64,000 nucleotides of DNA from Amoeboaphelidium protococcarum (lineage: Eukaryota > Aphelidiomycota > Aphelidea). Below are positions 1-11,600 of this stretch, piece by piece; positions within the stretch are counted from its first letter, which is position 1, and each line of letters begins with the position of its first letter. Both the position numbers and the translations under genes were made by a program. The notes beneath the pieces were generated by a model. That model had not been told where the DNA came from and searched no databases. It saw only the letters and a program-made list of their open reading frames with translations. The DNA is taken from assembly GCA_023515745.1 (NCBI GenBank), contig JALECJ010000003.1:191001-255000 (forward strand). The letters are read 5' to 3'.

Positions 1-2
1 AT

Positions 3-179
3 GTGAAGAAGAGATATGACGGGCAGAGAATCTATGGCTTCACCATTGAGTTGAGACCAAGATCCATGTGGGAGGGTGGCTTTATTATCAGCCCAAAGCA
101 GATTGTCCCTACTGGAGAAGAGATTTACAATGCAATGCTGTACTTTATGGACGAGGCTGAGAAGAATCATCTGTATTGA
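3..179 (+). CDS. M14 zinc carboxypeptidase, C-terminal end (5' truncated)
   Basis: Only the last 58 codons are in the window, in frame from base 3 to a TGA at 177-179. The peptide has YGFTIELRP, the M14 motif whose Glu is the general base in carboxypeptidase A/B. It is followed by GGFIISPKQIVPTGEEIY, the typical C-terminal helix region (compare the 'L.P..QI.PT.EE' of the family). Members of this family remove C-terminal residues from peptides and are usually secreted or vacuolar. The zinc-binding HxxE..H part would lie left of the window and cannot be checked. The family call is firm; the A/B subclass and location are not. Confidence 0.8.
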   Translation: MKKRYDGQRIYGFTIELRPRSMWEGGFIISPKQIVPTGEEIYNAMLYFMDEAEKNHLY

Positions 180-277
180 TCTTAAAAGAGTTCTTATGTG
201 ACGCGCATTTATGTTGCGAAATATAATTATATTCTTTATATTGACCGTTGATGTTGATTTATTATTATCATCGTTAT

Positions 278-1069
278 TCAATTAGATTCCACAATCTGAG
301 TCAATTTCGGAACATCTTACAACGCCCCATCTTCTCGAGCTAGACTTGGTATAGAGGCCACCCTCTTAATCAAACCTCTTTCAAAAATTTGAGAAGAAGC
401 AACTTACTGTGCAAATTCTCTAATCTTCACCTCCTCCTCTTAGCTTCGCTTCTCCGGTATAGTCTTTGGTAATGACTGCAATTCACTATTATAGAGATCG
501 ACAAACTCTTACAACAGAGCTTTACACAGTGACGTACAGTCTTTATGCAGTTCGGAAGTAGATGTAAATGAATTTTGAGTGTCTTTGCCCATCGCGGACA
601 CTTGCAGGCCGCCTATTATCTATTCTAATTTAACCTGCATTAGTGTAATTTACGTTGGCTGCTTTGACTATTACCCACTCTTTTACTGCGATGACTGTGC
701 CTGCGTACTAGTTGGTATATTGTGACCGCGCCTAGATTTTTAACGCTTGTGACCATACTTGACATCTCCAGATACCCCCAACCCACTCAAGTCACTGCCC
801 ATTAGTTCATTTCTCTTATGCTAAAGCTAAGACTTCTTGGACTGATCATTCGGATCAACGGGAGTATTAAACTTTACGCATCCAATCTACCCTGAATCAA
901 TTTCCCTTGACAGTTGCGACAGCACGGCAAGCAGGGATCCAGTAGCTTCGCTCCTATTAGCTCTTCGCTACTCTTCCAACGAGGCATATTCCTTCTACGT
1001 CCAAACGTGCTCAAACAGCACATCATTTGTATGACTAAAAGTAATGGTAAATTTCAAAGGATGCGCCAT
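278..1069 (-). CDS. Orphan Gln/Ser-rich basic protein, 263 aa
   Basis: This open frame is visible only when TAA/TAG are read as Gln: ATG at 1069-1067, TGA at 280-278, no internal TGA in 263 codons. The N-terminus (MAHPLKFTITFSH...) is followed by a hydrophilic stretch with two basic clusters, one being KRQKSRRGH around residue 97. A Gln/Ser-rich linker spans roughly residues 105-130. The C-terminal half looks helical (residues about 140-250). There is no signal peptide or membrane segment. The basic cluster could be a nuclear localisation signal. I do not recognise a family. The unbroken frame and ordinary codon choice argue for a real gene. A GAAACAG element lies about 117 bp upstream of the start. 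Confidence 0.6.
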
Positions 1070-1781
1070 ACTTAATCTCTCTCACGTTTATAGAAATAGC
1101 GTTGGTAGAGGCGTTATTATTACTGGTATTTTAAGAGGAGTGTTTGGATCAAAAGACTGAGCTCTCGTAGTCTAAAACACTATTTGAAACAGCGAGTCTT
1201 TCTGCAAAGACGCAGGAGTAGAGAGCGGCGAAGTACTACATAGACGACAAGGCATGAGATAGAAGCCTCGAAACATGCCGTAGATATGTAACTTTTGTAA
1301 CTAATTAATACCTGAATATCATTTGTTTAAATCAAAATAAATTATGGATGGGACTTATGCGTTATTTGGTTAGAGACACCATTCAGCTACTTTCAATTTC
1401 GTGTTTTGCACTGAAATGTACCGCGTCAAAGATGCCAAGAGTATATCTTTTTCCCCTTGTAAATGCTCGATGACCATGTCAAATTTGGGAGGTGTCGTCA
1501 TTTGAAGTTTGAGACATATGAGGATGAGACATTCGAGAATGAACATGACCGGGATGATGGTCTTGAGACATTTTATGGTTTTGACTGTAATTTCGTTCCG
1601 CACAAGGAAAATCAAATGGAATGTGAAATATCAATTAATTTGCAATAACGCGATTGTGATAGAGCCCAATTAAAGTTGGAGTTATTGCATACAACTGCGC
1701 TCACGATGACTAAACATACGACAGACTGTGCAATAAAGAGCGCGATGTATGAAAATTTGACGAATTTTCTATTCTTGCAAA
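1070..1781. other. Intergenic, no secure gene
   Basis: This stretch holds the promoter sides of the orphan gene (to the left, minus strand) and the Crinkler-like gene (to the right). GAAACAG occurs at 1186-1192. Two weak overlapping frames are present: a minus-strand one at about 1318-1629 with a hydrophobic run and no early ATG, and a plus-strand one at about 1415-1790. Neither resembles a known family, and neither can be shown to be an exon. Confidence 0.5.
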
Positions 1782-2687
1782 ATGTCGAGTGACCAGTAGC
1801 GAATTTGGTATTCTCTTGTGCAGGCTGATGGTACACCATTTGGCAATTCTACCGCTGCCACTGTGCGTATGTCTATTAATTAAATCATTGATGACCTCCG
1901 CAAAGCAGTCAAGGCTGAAAATGAAGCTATACTTCCCAATGTCGTTGCTTCACAGTTGAAATTGTTCAAGAGCAAGGCAGATCTAACCGGCGAGCCAATG
2001 GATGTAGAGACGCCTGTAAGTGGTCTTGGAGAGGCAGGAAAGAGGAAGACCGCTCTGTTGGTATTGATTCCAGAATCTCGTGTGTCTAGCCGCTCGCCGT
2101 TAGAACCCTGCCTTACTATCACGTCGGCTCAATCTAGTATAACGCCATATCGACAACAACGATGTAAGAAAATGAGTGTTGAAACGTCTTGCCGAAAGTA
2201 CTTAAACGCATTTGCTACGAAGCTATCGTGTTTCTACGGATTTGACTACCGACACAATGATGGACCTACCATTGAAGATGTTTTGATGGCGAAGGACGGA
2301 AAGCAAGGAAGTTGGAAAGAAGGAGATGGTGATCAAGAAGTATATTGGGATTTCATAAGAGCGAGACGAACGTATGAACAAGTGGATTCTGAAGGTTTAT
2401 ATAGCGTAATTCACCGTGGGGAGCCGTTGAAGAAGGAGAGATTACCAGACTTATTTTCGCCCGGTGAGTGGAACATAATTAGTCAACTCAACAAGACGGC
2501 AGGCGGTAGGGTTCATGATGGTCAGTTACCAAATTTGAGCAATGGGAAGCCTTACATTATTATTCCTCATTCTGAATACACGTCCGAAATGGTTGCCTCC
2601 TTGAAGAATATCGCTGTGAAGGCTACGCTATTTTGCAGCCCAGATTAGCTTGTCTTCAAGGATGAAGATGATCTGTCAGAAGGGTGA
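1782..2687 (+). CDS. Crinkler-like (CRN) header protein, 301 aa
   Basis: ATG at 1782, TGA at 2685-2687, with in-frame TAG/TAA at codons 7, 34 and near the end. The first ~95 residues match the CRN header plan. An N-terminal strand WYSLVQADGTPF is followed by IDDLRKAVKAENEAILPNV, then SQLKLFKSKADLTG, and a closing hydrophobic strand KTALLVLIPE (compare LKkaIK..k, L.LwK and HVLVVVP in CRNs). No classical signal peptide is seen, as in many non-oomycete CRNs. The remaining ~200 residues would be the variable effector part. They contain RKYLNAFATKLSCFYGFDY, which I do not assign. CRN proteins of oomycetes and chytrids act as host-directed or inter-organism effectors; that role is inferred here from the header only. 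Confidence 0.65.
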
Positions 2688-3418
2688 AGTGTAATATTGT
2701 GAAATAAAGTTTCATTGGTAGTTAAAGACTAAGCCGCACCTTAAACACGTATTAATTAACGTACTTACAATCTCAATTACCTTGGTATTCGTAAATATTT
2801 TAAACATCCTAATGTTTTAATGAATCAGCAAGTTCAGCTTATTCATATGTGAACTCAGCCACAATGTTGTCTCGTTTCTGGCTGTCTCCCATCCGCAGAT
2901 TCTCGCCGTTTTCATCGATACGCTCTTGGCTAATTCCGGTATCAAAAGCAATACTGTACTTCCATCATCATCACTCTCATCACTAAGCATTATTACACAT
3001 GAAACTAATTTGGGTAAGCGCCATTGAGAAGCAGTGCTTTTCAGCCTCGAGCTTCTATAACTATTGACTGCACAATTTCAGTACCGGGATATGTCAGAGC
3101 CAAGCCTACTATTATATGACTCATCACGCGTTCTCATGTGACGAAATTGACGCGGTTTCCGGGAAAAGGGGGCGAATTCCTGACGTTTTCATGTCTGGCC
3201 GACGGTGTTTTTTCCTAGAAAATTCCATTACACGCGCTCTTTGTATTAGTCAGCAATTTGTGGGAGTATATCACATTAGTGACATATTACATAGTACATA
3301 CATATAGTTAATATTACCTGATTGGACATCACATTATTTACAAAGAAGCACATAAACTCATACAAAGCATATATTTTATTCATATTGGTATATAATCATC
3401 ATTCATCATCAGCCGAGG
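2688..3418. other. Intergenic; one weak small ORF
   Basis: A 67-codon frame, ATG 2864 to TGA 3065-3067, begins MLSRFWLSPIRRFSPF and looks like a mitochondrial presequence. An alternative is a spliced form with intron 3014-3081 (GTAAGC...TTTCAG) ending at TGA 3139-3141. The acceptor does not follow the TGTAG rule of the other introns here and no homologue is recognised, so it is not called as a gene. ACGCGT at 3126-3131 and GACGCG at 3150-3155 probably belong to the promoter of the PAS gene. Confidence 0.35.
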
Positions 3419-4348
3419 ATGCCAGCTGTGAAGAGAAATAAGAAAAGCCCTTCACCTCAGTCTAAAGATGCACTACCCACTAATAATGGTGTTTAGAATG
3501 GAAGTCGCGCGTCATTTATATCAGATTCCTAAAGAGCTCCTAATGTTTTCTGGTTTACTGATCTAACGCCTAACTGTACCATACTGTGGGTGAGCCCGTC
3601 GTGTTATGATCTTCTCGGGTTCAGAGAAGAGGAAATGGTTGGCAAGAGTGGTTATGCATTCGTGCATCCCGATGACATTGAAGTAACTGAGAAGAATCAC
3701 ATGTTTAATCTGACAGAGTCTGTTATTGCCAGGATAATGACTATGAGGTGGCTGTTCAAGGACAAGGATGGTAAGCTGAGCTATAAATTGTTGGATATGG
3801 CCGTTAACATTTGTTATGATTGCCTTGTGGTTATTGGAGCACTGCACGAGTACAACCAGAATAGCATAGCGTTCAGACAGTCTGCAGAAGATCTTGTACG
3901 TATCAACGCATGCGGATCCACCATTGAGAACTGGATGTCCAGGAAGAAGACAGTGATGCGACTACTATCCGACACGCTCACCTGGGAGAGTTCAGCTAAT
4001 TCAACTAAAGAGCCACGTGTCTGCCTCATTCTGAACCGTTTCACCAACAAAGCCACAATCTAGTTTGCCACGATGGGCGCGAAGGAAGTTCTACAGTCGG
4101 ACGATCATGAGCTGATCGGGAAAAGTTTTTTGGACTTTATCGCTGACAGTGCTGACGACACGTTGCACGGCATCAAGTCGCTGGACCGTGTCAAGAGTGA
4201 GATTGACTTTGTGCGTAGCTCTGGCAATATACACCATCTCAACTTTACGTGGAGGAACATTGGTACCACCTCGTCTATGATTGAATGTGAGGCTATTATC
4301 ACTTCTACCTGGGATGGTTTAGTATGCGTTATCCGTCGTAAGCAGTGA
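3419..4348 (+). CDS. Two-PAS-domain protein, 309 aa
   Basis: ATG 3419, TGA 4346-4348, single exon, with TAG/TAA inside (for example after NNGV and in ATI-Q-FATMG). After a ~40-residue basic, Ser-rich lead comes a PAS fold at about residues 45-135. Its marks are WVSPSCYDLLGF, EEEMVGKSGYAFVHPDD, and then a WLFKDKDGKLSYK strand. A second, less typical PAS follows at about 205-305, with VLQSDDHELIGKSFLDFI and a final strand. PAS domains bind ligands or partners and sense light, redox or metabolites; the arrangement resembles fungal white-collar-like or bHLH-PAS regulators. No zinc finger, bHLH or kinase is present, so it may act as a sensor subunit of a complex. No LOV cysteine motif is visible. 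Confidence 0.7.
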
Positions 4349-4722
4349 CAAGTAGGTTCACAGATGTTTGAATTATTACTGTGAATGAATGCAATGAAAT
4401 ATTTAGAAATGTAATTTAGTAATATGCACATAATTAAGTTATTTCATTTTTATAGAGTCGATGTAAATATTTTTCTACGAAGAATTTTGAGTGTTTATTG
4501 ATCGATCATTCATTGACGTGATCATGGCGGACTTTCTGCGCCTTTCTGTGGGAAATTGTTTTTTCGGATTTTCTCTCCTTGATCACATTTTCTCACAATT
4601 ACGCCACTTTAGTATCTGCTTTAATACATCTAAATAAGGCTTCACTCGCTCAGTATCTCATAATATAGTATTCAAATTTGGTAATTAGCGTATATTTCTG
4701 TATTGATATTTGAATAATAGTC
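4349..4722. other. Intergenic, promoter of alkaline phosphatase gene
   Basis: AT-rich sequence between two co-directional genes. It contains a CRE-like TGACGTGATCA near 4514. I see no reading frame or RNA structure worth calling. Confidence 0.4.
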
Positions 4723-6501
4723 ATGGCCGCAGTGAAAGTCCATTATAAGAGAGTAGATACGTTGGATGATGAGGAAAAGATGCAGGTGGACGTGATGAGC
4801 AAGATGCGCCATTAATTGAGAAGCAGCTCATGTCAGCTGAAATTATACACCACACTTCTATTATTGCTTGGTATTGCGCAGCTGATTTATATTGCTTTAT
4901 TCCATACTGATGTGCCATGTAAGCTGGGCATGTCTCTTTGTCGCCGCCGCTCTAAACACGCCACTCTACCAGAGAAGCGTAATGTTATTTTTATGGTATC
5001 TGATGGATTTGGTCCGACGAGTGAGACTTATGCGAGATACTTTTATCAATATCTTAAGGATGGTAGAAACGATCCATCTACTACTCCACGAGGTGATTTG
5101 GATGCCATGCTTCCCCTCGATACAATCTTAGTGGGCACCTCTCGTATCAGATCATATGACAGTTTGATCACAGATAGTGCTGCAGGTGCTACAGCCTTCA
5201 GTTGCCTATTAAAGACGTATAATAATGCCATCGGAGTAAATGCCACGCAGCATCCATGTCCTACTCTGATGGAGGTGGCCAAGATGGCTGGATATTCGAC
5301 TGGCCTTGTGGTGAGAAGTAGAATCACTGATGCCACCCCTGCATCTTTTTCATCGCATCTTGTGCATAGAAAGTATTAGCCAGAGATTGCTTATCAGTAG
5401 GTTGGATTCGGACCTTTTGGAAGATCTGTTGATGTTATCATGGGTGGTGGACGGTGCTTCTATAAGCCAGGTAATGATGATAGTGGCCGCTCTTGTCGTG
5501 AAGATGATGTTGATTTGGAGCATTTAGCATCCAAGCATCTGGGATATAGCACTGTCATAAATAGTAGATCGGAGTTTGATTAGCTAACTGGCTCTGCAGA
5601 TGAACTGCCTTTACTGGCTTTGTTCACTGATCAGGATATGTCATACGAGATTGATAGAGATCCAGCGGAAGAGCCATCGCTTGCTGAGATGACTGCCGTT
5701 GCGCTGAAGCAGTTGGCTGATTTATCTAAAGATTCTGATAAAGGATTCTTTATTCTCGTTGAGGGATCTAGAATTGATCACGCAGCCCATAGTAATGATG
5801 CAGCAGCTCATGCTCATGAGATATTGGCATATTAGGAAACTATTCAGGTGGTTAAAGATTTTATTGACTAGAATGAAGGCACTGTCATGATTAGCACTTC
5901 AGATCATGAGACTGGCGGTGTTACTCTGGGACGCTAGATTGGACCAAAGTATCCCGATTATGTCTGGTATCCACAAGTGGTGGCTGCTGTTAAAAATTCC
6001 ACCGAGGTCATTGCTCAGTAGTTGTTGGGAGTTGTGAATAAGGAAGATAAGAAGAGCTTTGTTCTGCGCGTTCTCCCGGAAGTTTTCGGTATTGATGACT
6101 TTAGTGAAGAGACTGTTTAGTAGTTGGTCGATAGCGATGACATGAATCAAATTCAAGACATATTTGGAAGTTTGGTGAATGAGCGCGCAATGATTGCTTT
6201 TACTACTCATGGCCACACTGGAGTTGATGTTAATGTTTACGCGTATGCTGGACAGAAGTACGCGAGAGCATTGCATCCAGTGCGTGGAAATTAGGAGAAT
6301 ACTAACATTGGTTTATATATGAAGAATTTACTTTAGCTAGATGATACTCTGTTTGAGAAGGCGCAAGTTAGTCTATTGAATGCTGTTGCCGATGGTTCCC
6401 TGACTGTAGATCCTAGATTGGATAAGAACAGGACAATGATCGAAGGATTACAAGTTGCAAGTGCCGCCGAGTTTGTGGACCGCTTCCATACCTCCCATTG
6501 A
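4723..6501 (+). CDS. PHO8: Membrane-anchored alkaline phosphatase (Pho8-like), 592 aa
   Basis: ATG 4723, TGA 6499-6501, one exon with more than ten in-frame TAA/TAG codons. A ~40-residue cytosolic tail precedes a single signal-anchor helix (about residues 45-63, YTTLLLLLGIAQLIYIALF), giving a type II membrane protein as in yeast vacuolar Pho8. Catalytic landmarks are in order. MVSDGFG (metal-binding Asp, ~residue 93) comes first. ITDSAAGATAFS carries the phosphorylated Ser (~150). VEGSRIDHAAHSND, STSDHETGG and THGHTGVDV follow with metal ligands. The enzyme hydrolyses phosphomonoesters in the vacuole lumen or outside the cell. Length and motif order match the family, and all expected ligands appear present. 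Confidence 0.95.
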
Positions 6502-6601
6502 TTATGAACGTGTTAGTTAAGAGTATAGATAAAGCGCAATAATTAAAATAAGACATGTTACTAACCTTCAAGTTCTCCTCATCAGACGATTTACATTCAC
6601 A

Positions 6602-9600
6602 TCACTTTATGCCACCAGTCAACTTCAAATCCCGTAAACATTGGCGAACATTGAACACTTCGGACAGGTTGACAACGTTGCGACCATTCAGGTCCAAATA
6701 CTCCTTAATCACACCATGAACTTTGGCCATACTTGGTCTATTGACCAGCAATACTTGCTAGTACTTTTCCAAATCAGACTTCTTACACTTTCTCATAAAT
6801 CGATCACAATCAAACAGCGAGGACCAATAGTATAATTAGTTGTACAGAGTATTGGCATTTATGTCCATCACTAGCTAGCCATTGCAATGCTTTACAGGGC
6901 ATTTACCATCAGCAGGAAGTTGTCTCGTCTTTTGACCACAAGCAACTTCATCACAGGTAAAACTTCTAGCACCAAACAGCTTGATAGATGCACGCACTTG
7001 AAGAAGTACCTAATTACACAACATACCAATATTCATCTGCTACTTGCATTGTTGGCAGTGCAAGCTACTCAAGACCACACTCCCATCAGTACCATCTGAG
7101 TTAAACATACTATCAACAGTATTAACATGCTTGCACAGGCTGCACGTAAGAGAGAGTCTCTTTACATTCTTAAAGCGCTCAATATCATCCAAATTCTGGG
7201 TGAATGACGATCCAAAATCCTCACTAAGAGAAGAAGACGATTGAGCTGCTGAATTTGAGCTCTTAAACTTGCTAGCATCAAGACCAAGATGTTGAGCCAG
7301 CAGAGAATCACTGGTGCCTTCTATAGGTTGACATAAGCGCGCAATAGGCGGATGCACCTGCACATTGAGATAATAATCATGATCAATCTACAGCTGGCCT
7401 TCACTCTTGATAACATCATCAGGATGATAAGCACGCAGAGCAAAAGACTTGGTCATGTCCTCATCTTTACATATAACATACGGAACAGTCTCTCCAGCTT
7501 TCATAATGATGCCTTTTTTCTTCAACTTTAACGCAACTTGCACATGAGGCTACGACTTGGCATCACCATAAGCATCAGGGGACTTGGTGAGAGCTTTATT
7601 AATCACAAACTTCTCCACAGGAATCTTGTCTTCACGGATATCTTTACCCAACTACTCAATAAATTGATGGATATTCAACACAACTTGATCCTGGTCTTGC
7701 TCAGAGAGAATCTAATTCAACACATAGTCAGATGCATCATGAGACACATCACACCAGTCACGACGCACCAAGTCGAGGCCTTTAACTTCACGATCCAGTT
7801 TGACACTACCACCCTACTGCTCAACAGCTGTTATGGCAGCATACTTCTTCTTCTTCAAAATTAGAATTCTTCTAAAGAATCCATCCATTTCAATCTCAAG
7901 CAACTTGTACTTTTTGTTAACTTCACCTTTCAACTTGGCTCCAATCTTCTTAACATCGCTCAGCTCATCACTCTTGGTATTGACCATGATAGAGTCAGTG
8001 TCACCGTAGATGACATCCAAATTTAATAAACTCTCGGCCAAATTTACAGTGTCCTACAAAATCTCTCTTCCCTTGGCAGTGATCATTTTAGCCAGAGCTT
8101 GGGCATAAAATCTTGATTTAACATAACCAAGACATCCATACATAGAGTTGGCCGTAAGTTTTAATGCCTGCTGTCTAATGTTTAACTGTGTATAATCAGA
8201 GGAGTTTGGATCAGCAGCTTTCATGAGACTTTTCACTTGCTTACGACGACCAACCAGTTAAGATAGTAATGCAGGCAACACTCCCTACTCTAGCGAATCA
8301 TCTGGCAAATCTGGCAACTCATTTTCATCACCTCCACCCATTACATCTTGATCTGATCTCTCAACAGTGGTAAAGCAAATATTGAACTCCTGTATTATGC
8401 TAGGATACAAACTGTTAAAGTCCAGCAATAGGACATAGTTTTGATACAGGCCCTTCTTCGGTTCCAGCACAAGACCACCAAGATACTGCGGCTTCTTACG
8501 TCCCTTCTTGTCCCCTTAATCAGCCTGATCAGCATCAACATCATAAACACTTGCCATCTTATTCAACTTCTTCCCATCCTGTGATACTTTGCCATTGTTC
8601 TTTTTGGGTGCATCCTCCATCCAATACTTATCAGGGACAATGTAACCGCGATTAGTAAATTCATGCAACAGCAAATACTCATTGCAGTCGCTTCTTCCCG
8701 TGGTAAGAGTCTTCTACCAAAGATTTCCAGCAAGATTAGTCAACTACTTGGTCAGAGGAATCAGCATAATACGGAACACTAACTGCATTGCAAGAAAGGC
8801 ATCATTTTCGTTATGCTTGACCAGCCATAGTAAGTCTTTTGCAGTATTATAGAATTACGGCACCTGCTCCACATCCAGCTCTGGCCTCTCCATTCCGAGA
8901 ACAGATTTCGCAAGCACACCAAGGGAGTAACTGTTAGACTTGATATAACTTTTACCAAGCCAAAAAGTGTCGCACATCAACCTACCAGAAATGACCTCTT
9001 TAATATTTTTGGATGAATCGTTCTGAGATGAATTCAAACGCGGCCAATTAGATCTTCTTAGTCTACCCAACTTTGACCAGCCAGTGGTATTAAATCTCTT
9101 CAATGCACTAACTACAACATCCAAACCAAATCCAGACAAATTATGACCGACATACATGTCATGATCAATCTTCTGCAGCATCGCTATGAGCAGATTGAGC
9201 AGGATACGCTCACCCTTCACAGTCTTGACATTGCCTTTGCTCTATGCAATGCTCTCCTACAAATGCATTGGAAATCCTTAGCCTTCTAATTCATTGACAA
9301 TCGTGCAGACTGAGAACGATTGTTGATCTACCTCCTCAGTCTAACCATCGACTTGTATCTTATCGTAACTGAGCAAACTGACCATGACAATTTCATTCTG
9401 ATTCTTTTTATAATTATGAACTGTCTTTACATTCATACTCAACACAGTCAAAGGTGGAGACGACTTGCAATATTACGGAACAAGATTTTTGTCCAAATCG
9501 GAATCTTGCACAGGCCTTATTGAATATACGGCATCATTCTGATCAGTAGATGAGGAGGAGAGTACAGTTTTAGCTTCAACTTTACACCAAGATATATTAA

Positions 9601-11224
9601 GAGGAGAGTGTTGAGCATTCGAAATCTCGAGCCAACAAGGTCCCATCATTTTACACCTCAAAATAAGATTCTCCAACGCACTAGTACTACCTCCGAATAC
9701 ATGACTAAAAGTCTTGCCTGACATTTCTCGACTCAACGGTGGATAATTGTAACCATAACTCACCTCTACCCATTCTCCCTCAGCCGGTATTTCAGGAACT
9801 TCAAACGCATACTTCTTACTCACAGTGTTCATACTCCATTTGCCAATCTTCTTCCTAGTCATTACACCATCAACCTCCTACCATAATGACTCTAACGTCA
9901 CCTCTTCGTCGTCTTACTAAACTCCATTTTTATCAACTACGAACGGCCTTGGAAGGAGGTAAACTGATCTCTCAATATCATTCACGGTAAGGCAACAACT
10001 GATGAATTGCTTCTAAATAGAGTCGTACACTTTGCCAAACAAATACACAACTCCAGATTGTCCCTCATACGCATCCAACCAGTACATGAACAGTTTATCA
10101 CCATTAGGCCCACCTAAAAATCTAATTTCAAAGTCAGAGCCTAATTAGTTATTACTCGGTACCAAAGCATTCGTGTTTATATTATTAATTCCACCAACAG
10201 ATTTGTTGATAGACGCTTGACTAGATTCAATGTTCATAAGCCCACTAGCTTACTAAGAATTGTAATTACTAAACACGTTCTGTGCATTCAGATCTTAAGA
10301 TGGTAAGCTATTCACATTTCTTGTCGGACCAGTGAAGGCAGCCTTCAGAATTTTGCTTTTGTCCTTCTTGATGACTTTATCCACAACTTTAATCTGATCT
10401 TCAAGAGGGACTGGCTCTGGATCTACTTTATCAACAGTCGAATGAAGGGATGGTGATTGGATGTCAGCAGCATTACTTTAATCCTCAACAGTCTGCATAC
10501 AGTCTTGCTAACTTTAATCGGGATAGTTGGCAGATTTATTGGACTCTGGAACATCCTGTTACATGGAATCTTGGTATCCACTTTAATTAAAGTCATCATA
10601 ATCTTATCTTGAATTCACCATATCCTGATCCACTTTAAACCTTTTAGCCTCTCTATTCACTGAGTGGTGCTATTACTAAGCATGTCTATCATATCCGGAT
10701 TACTAACGAGGATGGTCCAATTTCTTACGCTTAGCAGCAATTTCCTTTGAGGCTTCATCAACTTCACCAAGCATATCGGCCAGCAGATCTACATCAGCTT
10801 CATCGTTGTTTTTGCATTTAGCACTACTGAAATCACCACCAACTTTACTCTTTGGACCGACCACTTTCATAGACTACTTCTGAAGGAGAGTATTGATTGA
10901 TTACTATTGTGACTTTTTACCATTTACCTTGCTGGACGCTTTTCCCTTAAATTTATCATAGTGCTCAGAGTCTTCGTCACTACTATAATCTTATTCATCG
11001 TCCCAATTATCTTCGCCATAATCTACATAGCCAAGACCATCATCATCCACCACAAAATCATCTTCCAGCCTCTTGCGCACCACTGCCTAATACTAGCGGT
11101 CATCCAGCTCATCAAAGACTTTACTCCCATCCTTATCCTACTTGAAACTCTTCAATCTGGACACCTTGCCACTGGTACGAGCAGCCTTCAAATCTCTCAA
11201 TGCAGACGCTCTATTGGATGACAT
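6602..11224 (-). CDS. POL1: DNA polymerase alpha catalytic subunit, 1540 aa
   Basis: ATG 11224-11222, TGA 6604-6602; a single 1540-codon frame with dozens of TAA/TAG codons and no TGA. The acidic N-terminus ends in [17 protein letters not shown], typical of Pol alpha. B-family polymerase motifs follow: [11 protein letters not shown] (motif A, ~residue 934), [11 protein letters not shown] (motif B, ~1022) and [10 protein letters not shown] (motif C, ~1072). A C-terminal pair of cysteine motifs (about 1361-1393 and 1425-1450) is the Zn/B-subunit-binding module. The protein extends primers made by the primase, whose large subunit PRI2 is also in this window. The upstream region carries five GAAAC repeats. 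Confidence 0.97.
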
Positions 11225-11600
11225 AATTAAATGATAAGAAACTCAATTTCTGTGAAAAGCACAATCTGAGCAAGCGTTCAAGTGCAGTATAGAGTAGAGA
11301 CAGAGACAGATAATGCAATTACACACGTTGATACGACAGAGAAACGCAAATTGACGCGAGAGAGAGAGAGCCTTTCTAACGAGCAAAGTTGAAACGAGAA
11401 AAGGCGAATGGAAAGGCTGCCGTACTGAAACAGTTTTACTCTGCCGAAACGGGAAACTCTTAAATGAAATGCTGTATTTTATAAAACGTTTATATTGCAG
11501 AGAACATATGAATTCAATAGAGTACAGTACATAGTAAAAAACGCTTTATGCAATCGGTAAAACATAATGTTAAACAATTTGATGATGATCACATTAAAGT
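11225..11600. promoter_or_regulatory. POL1 upstream region with GAAAC cluster
   Basis: Five GAAAC cores lie on the plus strand at 11341, 11391, 11427, 11446 and 11453, with GACGCG at 11353-11358, all within about 120 bp and 120-230 bp upstream of the POL1 start. The same core recurs upstream of PRI2, histone H1 and FANCI. That suggests an S-phase element, but this is inference. The rest is AT-rich and includes the 3' end of ARP8. Confidence 0.4.
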
